DNA of 6,084 nt from Propionibacteriales bacterium. Its GTDB lineage: Bacteria; Actinomycetota; Actinomycetes; Propionibacteriales; Propionibacteriaceae. The position numbers were made by a program, and so were the translations under genes. Shown piece after piece: positions 1 through 5,989 of this stretch. Each line of letters starts with the position of its first letter. The stretch's first letter is position 1. The notes below the pieces were generated by a model. The model saw only the letters and a list, made by a program, of their open reading frames with translations, was not told where the DNA came from and made no database searches. The DNA lies in contig JADGPB010000494.1 of assembly GCA_017882655.1 (NCBI GenBank), positions 1 to 6,084 of the forward strand, written 5' to 3'.

Positions 1-1649
1 AGGTCGTCGTAGCGCTGGTCCATCTCCCGTACGACCCACTGCAGCGCGTCGGCCGCCTTCTTGGGGCTCGTGATGATCGGCGTCACCAGGTGCGGGATGC
101 CCTCGTAGTGGTTCAGCTCGACCCGTTTCGGATCGACGAGCATGAGCCGTACCTCGTCGGGTGTGGCCCGCATGAGGATCGACGTGATCAGCGAGTTGAT
201 GAAGCTCGACTTACCCGAACCGGTGGCACCGGAGACGAGGAGATGGGGCATCTTCGCCATGTTGGCGACGACGAAGCCGCCCTCGACGTCCTTGCCGAGC
301 CCGACGGTCATCGGGTGGTGGTCGCTGCGCGCGACCTGCGACCTCAGCACATCCCCGAGCGAGACGACTTCCTTGTCCTTGTTGGGAATCTCGATGCCGA
401 TCGCCGACTTGCCGGGGATCGGCGAGAGGATCCGTACGTCAGGAGAGGCGACCGCGTACGCGATGTTGCGGCTCAAGGCCGTGACCTTCTCGACCTTGAC
501 GGCCTGCCCCAGCTCGACCTCGTACCGGGTCACCGTCGGGCCGCGCGTGTAGCCGGTGACGGTCGCGTCGATCTCGAACTGCCGCAGGACCTCCATGAGG
601 CTGCCGACCACGGCGTCGGACGCGATCGTACGAGCCTTGGGGACCGATCCGGACCTCAGCGTCCCGGGGTCGGGAAGCAGGTACGCGATGTCGCCGGACA
701 GCATCTGCTGCTCGCTCCGCAGCGGCGCGCTGCTGTGCACCGGCGCCTGCAGCTCCGGCTGCTCGGGCTCGCGTGCCGGCGGCTTGCCGGCGGTCACAGG
801 CTTGGCCGCGGCAAGGAGCTCGGTGGGCTCTTCAGCAGAGTCCTGGTCGGCCAGCAACGGCGTGTCGTACGCCTCGGCCACGCCGAACGTCAGGTCCTTG
901 GGCGCCTCGCGGTGAGCCAGCACCTTCGCGGCCAGCTCCTTCGCACCGTGGATCAGCTGGTTGAGCGGGCGTCCGATCACGACGAGCACGCCGAAGACCG
1001 CCAGCAGGAACAGCAGCGGCGCCGCCACCCACTTCGTGAGCAGGTCGGCGAGGAACGAGCTGGACAGGAAGCCCACGACTCCCCCTGCACGGCGTACCGC
1101 CTCCATGTTCGCGGGGCGCGGCAGTCCTCCTGCGATGTGTACTTCTCCGAGAGCGCCCAGCACGATCGCGGTCCAGCCTACGAACTGACGTCCCCAGGGA
1201 CCGTTCCGGTCAGGGTGCCTCAGGGTCCGCCACGCCATGACGGCGAGCAGGACGGGCGTCGCATAGGCGCCGATGCCGACGGCCGACTCGATGCCTTGGC
1301 GCAGGGCGTTGCCGACCTGCCCCGGGATCTGGAACCAGAACGTGGCGACCACCACGATGGCGAACGCGACGAGCAGGAGGCCCGCGCCGTCGCGACGCAC
1401 ACTCGGCTCCACGTCACGGGCGCCGCTGCCGATGCCGCGGGCGATGCCGCCGAGACCCCGCGACAGGCCGCGCCAGATCGCCGCGAGACCCCGCCCGATC
1501 GCCGGCAGCACGCCTGGACGTGTCCGCTTGCGGGCGCGCGAACGCCTGGTCTGCTGAGTGGTCTTGCTCCCGCTGGTCCTCGTTCCCGAACCGGCTCGAG
1601 GAGACGCCGTAGAGCGGGACCGTGGCGGGGAAGGTGCCCGGGTCGCCAT
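1..1649 (-). CDS. ftsK: DNA translocase FtsK/SpoIIIE, N-terminal part (3' end beyond window)
   Basis: Membrane-anchored, ATP-driven DNA pump that clears and segregates chromosome ends at the division septum. Reading the minus strand from the ATG at 1649 gives 549 full codons, open to the left edge. Residues 1-80 are very rich in Arg, Ser and Gly. Hydrophobic segments at about 89-106, 123-141, 154-172 and 208-227, with a weaker one near 188-205, form the membrane domain. A variable acidic/Pro-Ala linker covers about 246-335. The FtsK alpha domain follows at about 340-450, including GPTVTRYEVELG. The RecA-like motor begins with Walker A GATGSGKS at 474-481 (Lys480) and the conserved LVDPKRVEL strand at 504-512. 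Walker B, the rest of the motor and the gamma DNA-reading domain lie outside the window. The start is the only good in-frame ATG; no Shine-Dalgarno precedes it, but a TAGATT box lies 8 nt upstream. thiL lies 93 bp upstream on the same strand. The family call is very secure. Confidence 0.96.
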   Translation of the reverse strand, partial: MATRAPSPPRSRSTASPRAGSGTRTSGSKTTQQTRRSRARKRTRPGVLPAIGRGLAAIWRGLSRGLGGIARGIGSGARDVEPSVRRDGAGLLLVAFAIVVVATFWFQIPGQVGNALRQGIESAVGIGAYATPVLLAVMAWRTLRHPDRNGPWGRQFVGWTAIVLGALGEVHIAGGLPRPANMEAVRRAGGVVGFLSSSFLADLLTKWVAAPLLFLLAVFGVLVVIGRPLNQLIHGAKELAAKVLAHREAPKDLTFGVAEAYDTPLLADQDSAEEPTELLAAAKPVTAGKPPAREPEQPELQAPVHSSAPLRSEQQMLSGDIAYLLPDPGTLRSGSVPKARTIASDAVVGSLMEVLRQFEIDATVTGYTRGPTVTRYEVELGQAVKVEKVTALSRNIAYAVASPDVRILSPIPGKSAIGIEIPNKDKEVVSLGDVLRSQVARSDHHPMTVGLGKDVEGGFVVANMAKMPHLLVSGATGSGKSSFINSLITSILMRATPDEVRLMLVDPKRVELNHYEGIPHLVTPIITSPKKAADALQWVVREMDQRYDD

Positions 1650-1657
1650 GGAACAAG

Positions 1658-1663
1658 AATCTA
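1658..1663 (-). promoter_or_regulatory. Candidate -10 box for a leaderless ftsK mRNA
   Basis: The minus strand reads TAGATT here, matching the actinobacterial TANNNT -10 pattern, and ends 8 nt before the ftsK ATG at 1649. A transcript starting at the usual distance would begin at or within a base or two of the ATG. This fits the absence of any purine-rich Shine-Dalgarno in the 20 nt before the start. I see no convincing -35 hexamer at 16-18 bp spacing, so this is inference from position. Confidence 0.35.
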
Positions 1664-1695
1664 CGCGACGCGTACGCCATTCCTGTGGACATTCG

Positions 1696-1718
1696 CCCGA
1701 GCCTTTCGGCGATTCGGG
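1696..1718 (-). other. Bulged hairpin with GAAA tetraloop between thiL and ftsK
   Basis: On the minus strand CCCGA-ATC-GCC, loop GAAA, GGC-TCGGG can fold into an 8-bp stem (5+3) with a 3-nt bulge and a GNRA-type loop. It begins 25 nt after the thiL stop and ends 46 nt before the ftsK start. No T tract follows, so it is not a classical terminator. It might be a weak U-less terminator, an RNA-stabilising 3' end for thiL, or chance in GC-rich DNA. Confidence 0.25.
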
Positions 1719-1742
1719 TACAGGGCGGGGGGCCGCTCGACC

Positions 1743-2690
1743 TCAGTGCCTGAAGTGGTCCCACCCCGGAGTTTCGTCGTACGGCTGCCCGTCCACCAGC
1801 ACGCCAGGCTCGGCGTCGCTGACGACCCCGATCACCTGCCAGTCCAGTGGCACCTTGCCGAGCGGGAACGTCGCGGCCAGCGCGTGGTCCTCGCCACCGG
1901 TGAGCATGAACCGGAGCGGGTCTGTCCCGGTCGCTGCCGCGACTGCGTGGAGCGGTACCGGGACGTCGAACCGCGCCGAGTCGAGGTCGAGGCACACCTG
2001 CGACGAGTCGGCGATGTGTCCGAGATCGGCGATCAGCCCATCGCTCACGTCGATCATGGCCGTAGCCCCTGCGAGACGGGCCTCTGCCCCCGCGCCGTAC
2101 GGCACCTGGGGCAGCTGGTACGCCTCGACGAGAGCGCGCGGCGAACGGAAGCCGCGGCTCAGTACCGCCAACCCACCCGCTGACCAGCCGAGCCGGCCTC
2201 GGAACGCGACGACGTCACCGGGCTGCGCCCCGGAGCGCAGTACGGGCACCGTGCCGCGGGTCTCCCCCATCACCGTGACCGAGATCACGACATCGCGGCC
2301 GCGAGTCAGGTCGCCGCCGACGAGCACGGCGCCAGCGGCCTCGCACTCCAACCGGATGCCCTTCGCCAGATCGTCGATCCACGCGACGGGGATGTCCGCC
2401 GGTACGGTCAGGCCGACCAGTACGGCCGCCTGGTAGGCACCCATCGCCTCGATGTCGGCGGCTGCCACCGCTACCGCTCGCCGCCCGAGCATCTCAGCCG
2501 GCACCCAGTCCCGCCGGAAATGGACGCCCTCGACGAGAACGTCGACGCTGGACACCGATGACCCGTTGACCAGGAAGACCGCCGCGTCGTCGCCAGGGCC
2601 GACACTCACCGCGGGCGCGGCCGGCAACCCCTTGGTGATCCGGGCGATGATGCCGAACTCGCCGAGCGAGGCGACCGTGTCGAGTTCCAT
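1743..2690 (-). CDS. thiL: Thiamine-monophosphate kinase ThiL
   Basis: Cytoplasmic enzyme that phosphorylates thiamine monophosphate with ATP to give thiamine diphosphate, the last step of cofactor synthesis. The 315-residue product has the usual length and the full motif order: GPGDDAAV at 31-38, DVLVEGVHF at 50-58, the AMGA segment at 82-85, GGDLTRG at 125-131 (Asp127), DVSDGL at 214-219, TGGEDHAL at 264-271 and the terminal GWDHF at 309-313. The Asp and Glu residues that bind Mg-ATP and substrate in PurM/ThiL-fold enzymes all look present. His269 stands where many homologues have Tyr (GGEDYEL). The ATG at 2690 is chosen because the N-terminus then matches the family; no Shine-Dalgarno is visible, but a TACGGT box lies 6 nt upstream. 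No TPP-riboswitch elements were found. It is divergent from the glycosyltransferase gene and is followed by ftsK rather than by a thiamine gene. Confidence 0.96.
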   Translation of the reverse strand: MELDTVASLGEFGIIARITKGLPAAPAVSVGPGDDAAVFLVNGSSVSSVDVLVEGVHFRRDWVPAEMLGRRAVAVAAADIEAMGAYQAAVLVGLTVPADIPVAWIDDLAKGIRLECEAAGAVLVGGDLTRGRDVVISVTVMGETRGTVPVLRSGAQPGDVVAFRGRLGWSAGGLAVLSRGFRSPRALVEAYQLPQVPYGAGAEARLAGATAMIDVSDGLIADLGHIADSSQVCLDLDSARFDVPVPLHAVAAATGTDPLRFMLTGGEDHALAATFPLGKVPLDWQVIGVVSDAEPGVLVDGQPYDETPGWDHFRH

Positions 2691-2696
2691 GCGTTC

Positions 2697-2702
2697 ACCG
2701 TA
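2697..2702 (-). promoter_or_regulatory. Candidate -10 box for a leaderless thiL mRNA
   Basis: The minus strand reads TACGGT, a TANNNT match, with exactly 6 nt between it and the thiL ATG at 2690. That puts the expected transcription start on the A of the ATG. No Shine-Dalgarno is present between the box and the start. The -35 region (AATTCA at 17-bp spacing) is poor, so the call rests on position and the missing ribosome binding site. Confidence 0.4.
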
Positions 2703-2742
2703 CCGGTCCGCCCGGCCCTGAATTGGGCGTCGGTTTTACCCC

Positions 2743-2756
2743 CCGTGCACGGCGCC
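2743..2756. repeat. Overlapping short palindromes in the thiL/glycosyltransferase intergenic region
   Basis: CCGTGCACGG at 2743-2752 is a perfect 10-bp palindrome and runs directly into GGCGCC at 2751-2756. It lies in the 162-bp non-coding gap between two divergent genes, a natural place for an operator. No family-specific motif is recognised, and short palindromes are common in GC-rich DNA. Confidence 0.3.
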
Positions 2757-2836
2757 GGATGGCCTGTGCCACGATGGCAGCAAGAGACCAGGGTGGCGCG
2801 TCGACGGGGACGCAGCCGTGCCCAAGGTGTTGTCCT

Positions 2837-2843
2837 AAGGAGG
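2837..2843 (+). promoter_or_regulatory. Strong Shine-Dalgarno for the glycosyltransferase gene
   Basis: AAGGAGG is a near-complete complement of the 16S rRNA 3' end and ends 9 nt before the ATG at 2853. It fixes that ATG as the start, although the frame stays open upstream to 2745. Confidence 0.85.
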
Positions 2844-2852
2844 GAGCAGCCC

Positions 2853-3935
2853 ATGGCTGTGGCAGTCAAGTACGGATGGCTCACCGACGAGCCGATCATC
2901 ACCCCTGACGGTTCACTGGTGACGACGGACGGTGGCGTGACCGTTGCGCGGCGCGTCCTGACCATGTACCCCGGTGCCGTCCTGCTCGGCAACTCCGCAG
3001 GCAAGGCCGACGGCTTCGACGTGGTGACGTTCGAGGATCTCGATCCGACGACGCTCGTCATCAACCTCGACGTCATCGACTCCGTCAGCGTCTTCCAGAG
3101 GATCCACCGCAGCGGTGCCGAGCCCCGGATCATGAACTTCCAGTGGATCAACCCCTCCACGTTCCACCACCCCGTGAACTTCGCGGCGATGGGCCTCAGC
3201 TACGCGATGTTCCCGACGTTCTGCGCCGGTGAGCGCACGGCGGTCGAGGTACGAGAGGTCGCGCGCAAGTGGACGGTTCCGACCCTCGCCGACCGCGTAC
3301 GCGTCGCGTGGGCCGACCTTGGCGTACGGGCAGAGATGGTCCGCCCGCGGCAGGCCACCGACGTCCCCGTCGTCCTCTACCCCGCGATCTCTACGATCGC
3401 GCGCAAGCAGCCGCAGGCCTTCGTGGAGATCGTCGAAGCGGTCGCGAAGCAGACGCCGATCCGGGTCGAGGCGCGCCTCAACACCACCGCGCTCGCCAGC
3501 GACACGGCCATGTACCTCTCGCGTCAGAAGTGGGCCAAGGTGCGCCCGCTGGCCAAGGGTCGCGAGGAGTACTGGGACGAGCTGTCCAAGACGACCGCGT
3601 TCGTCGGCACGGCCACCGAAGAGGCGTACGGACTCGAGTACGTCGAGGCCTTGATGGCCGGCGCCGTCGGCATCCTTCCGGACAAGCCGTGGGCCCGCCG
3701 ACTCGTGCCCGATGGCTACCCGTTCCTGTACACCAACAAGACCCAGGCCGAGCAGATGCTGCTCCGGGCAGTCACATCGCCCGACCAGTGCCGCTCCGAG
3801 GTCGACGCCGTTGCGGCGCGCACCCTCGCTGGGGGCCCGACGACCGGCGCTATCCAGACCTGGATCCAGGCCAACCACAATGTCGCCAACTTCGACGAGC
3901 AGTTCAAGGCTCAGGTCACGGGGTGGTTCGGCTAA
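2853..3935 (+). CDS. GT-B fold, GT4-like glycosyltransferase family protein, substrate unknown
   Basis: Encodes 360 residues, probably a cytoplasmic or membrane-associated retaining glycosyltransferase using a nucleotide sugar. The clearest evidence is in the C-terminal half. TEEAYGLEYVEALMAG at 255-270 matches the GT4 donor-site signature, with the E-x7-E pair at Glu257 and Glu265, followed by an AVGILPD strand at 271-277. The N-terminal half (about 1-165) is less typical: it has alternating beta-like strands such as GAVLLGNS at 41-48 and TTLVINLDVI at 67-76, then a Trp/Pro/His-rich stretch near 97-108 (FQWINPSTFHHP). A domain linker near 168-182 (TDVPVVLYPAIS) starts the second Rossmann-like half. 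No signal peptide or membrane segment is visible. The start follows from the AAGGAGG site. The gene stands alone on the plus strand, divergent from thiL and convergent with ddl, so its neighbours give no clue to the acceptor. The fold is likely; the reaction is unknown. Confidence 0.8.
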   Translation: MAVAVKYGWLTDEPIITPDGSLVTTDGGVTVARRVLTMYPGAVLLGNSAGKADGFDVVTFEDLDPTTLVINLDVIDSVSVFQRIHRSGAEPRIMNFQWINPSTFHHPVNFAAMGLSYAMFPTFCAGERTAVEVREVARKWTVPTLADRVRVAWADLGVRAEMVRPRQATDVPVVLYPAISTIARKQPQAFVEIVEAVAKQTPIRVEARLNTTALASDTAMYLSRQKWAKVRPLAKGREEYWDELSKTTAFVGTATEEAYGLEYVEALMAGAVGILPDKPWARRLVPDGYPFLYTNKTQAEQMLLRAVTSPDQCRSEVDAVAARTLAGGPTTGAIQTWIQANHNVANFDEQFKAQVTGWFG

Positions 3936-3950
3936 AGAGACGCTGACGCG

Positions 3951-3982
3951 AAAGGGGCCGGCGGTCACCCGTCGGCCCCTTT
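3951..3982. terminator. Bidirectional intrinsic terminator between convergent genes
   Basis: AAAGGGGCCGGCGG pairs with CCGTCGGCCCCTTT to give a 14-bp stem (one G-T pair) closing a TCAC loop. The plus-strand arm ends in four T residues and the minus-strand arm in three, so it can stop transcription from either side. It starts 15 nt after the glycosyltransferase stop (3935) and lies 16 nt from the ddl stop (3999), almost symmetrically. It is the most stable-looking hairpin in the window. Confidence 0.88.
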
Positions 3983-3998
3983 TGCGTTGTCGTGTGTG

Positions 3999-5102
3999 TC
4001 AGCGCAGTCCGACAGGCCGCGCGAGAGCGAGGTCGAGCAACCTCGTCACCAGCTGCGTGTACGCGACACCGGCGGCTTCCCAGAGCTTGGGGTACATCGA
4101 CGTCGAGGTGAAGCCGGGCATCGTGTTGAGCTCGTTGAGGATCACGTCACCGTTCGGGAACACGAAAGTGTCGACGCGCGCGAGCCCCTCACACCCGAGC
4201 TCGACGAAGGCTCGCACGGCCAGGTCGCGTACGCGCTGGATGACGTCGTCGGGAAGCTCGGCCGGGATCACGAGGCTGACCGGCTGATCCGGGAGGTACT
4301 TGGTGGCGAAGTCGTAGAACCGGCTCTCGGTATGCACGTCGATCTCCCCAGGGAGCGATGCGACCGGTGGCCCGTCGAGCGAGCCCAGCACGGCGCATTC
4401 GATCTCGCGGGCTCCTGTGATCCCCTGCTCCACGATGACTTGAGGGTCGTACTTGCGGGCCTCGGCGATCGCCCCCGGCAGGTCGTCGTGTGCGGTGACG
4501 CGGGTGATGCCCATCGACGAGCCTCCCCGGGCAGGCTTCACGAACCACGGCGGCTCCAGCTCGCCGATCCGCGACAGGCAGCCATCGGCGTCGGCGCGCC
4601 AGTCGGCGTCGGTCAAGATCACGTACGGACCGGTCGGCAGGCCTTGAACCGCGAACTGCTGCTTCATCGCGCCCTTGTCCTGGCAGACGGCGCTGGACAG
4701 GACGCCTGCACCCACGTATCGAACGCCCATCATCTCGAAGAGGCCCTGGATCGTGCCGTCCTCGCCGAACGGGCCGTGCAGGAGCGCGAACGCGACGTCG
4801 ACCGGTGTGCGATCGACGAGAGCCTCCCCATCGACTCGAGCCACGTCCGCGCCCGAGGTGGTGCGGATGAGCACGGCGTCGGGCAGGGACGCATCCACCG
4901 TGGGCAGAGAACCGTCCACGATGGCGTAGGACCTCACCGTGGCCTCGTCAACGGCGACCCAGCGTCCGCCCTTGGCGATCCCGACGCAGGTCGCGTCGAA
5001 GCGTTCACGATCAAGGGCTCTCAGCACTCCGCCCGCAGTCAGGCATGAGATCTCGTGCTCCGACGAGTCACCGCCGAAGACGAGCAACACACGACTCCGC
5101 AC
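3999..5102 (-). CDS. ddl: D-alanine--D-alanine ligase
   Basis: Cytoplasmic ATP-grasp ligase that joins two D-alanines; MurF then adds the dipeptide to the peptidoglycan precursor. From the GTG at 5102 the product has 367 residues, normal for the family. Motifs in order: VFGGDSSEHEIS at 8-19, HGPFGEDGTIQG at 109-120, KGAMKQQF at 143-150, the ATP-grasp strand FVKPARGGSSMGI at 187-199, VEQGITGAREIE at 224-235, the omega-loop FYDFATKY at 262-269, RVDTF at 309-313 and the metal/substrate loop NELNTMPGFT at 323-332. The Lys-Tyr pair at 268-269 matches the Lys215-Tyr216 pair of E. coli DdlB, typical of D-Ala-D-Ala rather than D-Ala-D-lactate enzymes. The GTG start has AGGAGG 9 nt upstream, and the product begins at the family's first beta-strand. 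It lies 38 bp after plsC, probably in the same operon, and ends at the shared terminator. Confidence 0.97.
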   Translation of the reverse strand: MRSRVLLVFGGDSSEHEISCLTAGGVLRALDRERFDATCVGIAKGGRWVAVDEATVRSYAIVDGSLPTVDASLPDAVLIRTTSGADVARVDGEALVDRTPVDVAFALLHGPFGEDGTIQGLFEMMGVRYVGAGVLSSAVCQDKGAMKQQFAVQGLPTGPYVILTDADWRADADGCLSRIGELEPPWFVKPARGGSSMGITRVTAHDDLPGAIAEARKYDPQVIVEQGITGAREIECAVLGSLDGPPVASLPGEIDVHTESRFYDFATKYLPDQPVSLVIPAELPDDVIQRVRDLAVRAFVELGCEGLARVDTFVFPNGDVILNELNTMPGFTSTSMYPKLWEAAGVAYTQLVTRLLDLALARPVGLR

Positions 5103-5111
5103 GTTCAGGCC

Positions 5112-5117
5112 CCTCCT
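5112..5117 (-). promoter_or_regulatory. Shine-Dalgarno that sets the GTG start of ddl
   Basis: The minus strand reads AGGAGG, 9 nt before the GTG at 5102. The ddl frame stays open far upstream through plsC (to 5813), so this site and the family N-terminus together decide the start. It sits in the 38-bp plsC-ddl gap, allowing independent initiation within one transcript. Confidence 0.8.
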
Positions 5118-5140
5118 GGTCTCATCCCCGTCGACCCACC

Positions 5141-5926
5141 CTAACGGTCCTCGATCGGCACGTGGCGCTTGAGCTCGGGGTCCCACCGTCGTGTCGGCAC
5201 CGGCTCGCCGCGCAGGACGGCGACTTGGGAGGTGATCGCGTCGATGATGCGCCGGGTGGCCTCCTCGAGGACCTCCTTCGTCAACGGCTGCGACCGGAGG
5301 TCCTCGAACTCGATCGGGTCGCCCGCGATGATCCGGAACACGTGGTGCCGGCTGAACACGAAGGGGAAGCCACGCTTGCCGGGAGGCATGAACTCGCGGG
5401 TCCCCCACTGGCCGACCGGGATGACGGGCACGTCCGACTCCAGCGCAAGCCGTGCCGCGCCCGTACGGCCCTTCATCGGCCAGTGGTCCGGGTCCTGGCC
5501 CTTCGTCCCCTCGGGGTAGATGCCGACGAGCTTGCCGGCGCTCAGGGCGGCCTTGGCGGCGGCCAGCGAGTCCTTGGCCCGCTCGGAGTGACGCTCGACC
5601 GGGATCTGTCCGCACGACCGCGCGAGCCAGCCCAGACCGGGAGCCTTGAAGATCTGCACCTTGCCGAGGTAGCGCACCCAACGCCCGGCCCCGTAGATCA
5701 GGTACAGGCCGACGGCGATCGGGTCGAAGTTCGACGTGTGGTTGACCACCACGAGGACGCCGCCCTGCTTGGGCACGTTCTCGGTAGCCCGCCAGTCGCG
5801 AGCGCCAACCCATCCGGTTACGAGAGCGAGGAGCTTGGCGAGCCTGCGGTAGACCACCTCGGTGGGCTCGTGGTTCACGTCACGCAACCGGGGCCATGGG
5901 TCTCGCCTTATCTGGGTAAAGGCCAC
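5141..5926 (-). CDS. plsC: 1-acyl-sn-glycerol-3-phosphate acyltransferase (PlsC/LPLAT family)
   Basis: Probable membrane-associated acyltransferase that converts lysophosphatidic acid to phosphatidic acid in phospholipid synthesis. From the GTG at 5926 it has 261 residues. The four family blocks are clear: block I NHTSNFD at 62-68 (catalytic His63 and Asp68), block II GQIPVER at 106-112, block III YPEGTKG at 137-143 and block IV VPVIPVG at 166-172. A short hydrophobic stretch near 29-41 may dip into the membrane; the C-terminal 25 residues are polar. The start is uncertain. The frame opens at a GTG at 5980, but a TAGGGT box and then a GAGGGAGAG site lie inside that extension, favouring 5926. 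A GTG at 5878 (245 residues) is a third option and lacks a ribosome site. It leads the minus-strand unit that continues into ddl. The family is certain; the exact acceptor lipid is inferred, as relatives acylate other lysolipids. Confidence 0.92.
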   Translation of the reverse strand: MAFTQIRRDPWPRLRDVNHEPTEVVYRRLAKLLALVTGWVGARDWRATENVPKQGGVLVVVNHTSNFDPIAVGLYLIYGAGRWVRYLGKVQIFKAPGLGWLARSCGQIPVERHSERAKDSLAAAKAALSAGKLVGIYPEGTKGQDPDHWPMKGRTGAARLALESDVPVIPVGQWGTREFMPPGKRGFPFVFSRHHVFRIIAGDPIEFEDLRSQPLTKEVLEEATRRIIDAITSQVAVLRGEPVPTRRWDPELKRHVPIEDR

Positions 5927-5928
5927 AT

Positions 5929-5937
5929 CTCTCCCTC
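5929..5937 (-). promoter_or_regulatory. Shine-Dalgarno candidate for plsC
   Basis: The minus strand reads GAGGGAGAG, leaving about 4 nt between its GGGAG core and the GTG at 5926. Spacing is short but workable, and no comparable purine run precedes the alternative starts at 5980 or 5878. Confidence 0.5.
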
Positions 5938-5960
5938 GCCGCGTGCGGGTCCGTGGCGAC

Positions 5961-5966
5961 ACCCTA
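5961..5966 (-). promoter_or_regulatory. Candidate -10 box for the plsC-ddl unit
   Basis: The minus strand reads TAGGGT (TANNNT), which would give a transcription start near 5954 and a leader of about 28 nt carrying the GAGGGAG site before the GTG at 5926. The -35 region overlaps the divergent ATG at 5990 and is a poor match, so this is a moderate-to-weak call. Confidence 0.3.
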
Positions 5967-5989
5967 GCGACAGGCAGCACACTGAGGAC

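Noticed and set aside
90..2183. A 697-codon plus-strand open frame opposite ftsK and thiL
   Set aside because: It spans two well-supported minus-strand genes, is full of Arg, Asp, Gly and His with no domain-like pattern, and crosses the gene boundary. It is the usual antisense artefact of GC-rich codon bias.
2770..2775. CACGAT as a -10 box for the glycosyltransferase gene
   Set aside because: First position mismatches TANNNT and no convincing -35 lies 16-18 bp upstream. The promoter is probably in this gap but cannot be placed.
2745..2852. N-terminal extension of the glycosyltransferase frame
   Set aside because: The in-frame ATG at 2853 has a near-perfect ribosome site, while the extension contains that site and has none of its own.
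2691..2852. TPP riboswitch upstream of thiL
   Set aside because: None of the conserved thi-box segments, such as the CTGAGA core, is present, and thiL seems to have no 5' leader.
2913..3968. A 351-codon minus-strand open frame opposite the glycosyltransferase gene
   Set aside because: Biased antisense composition, starts within the terminator hairpin, and the plus-strand gene has a strong Shine-Dalgarno and a recognisable motif.
3987..5048. A 353-codon plus-strand open frame opposite ddl
   Set aside because: Low-complexity Arg/Asp/Gly/His composition, no ribosome site, and it lies wholly over a clear ddl gene.
5105..5125. Seven-codon mini-ORF (MRPGGA, stop) just before ddl, a possible leader peptide
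   Set aside because: It exists only because it reads through the ddl Shine-Dalgarno. It has no ribosome site and no regulatory codon pattern.
5103..5813. N-terminal extension of the ddl frame through plsC, suggesting a fusion
   Set aside because: The extension is the wrong frame of plsC. The family N-terminus and an AGGAGG site place the start at 5102.
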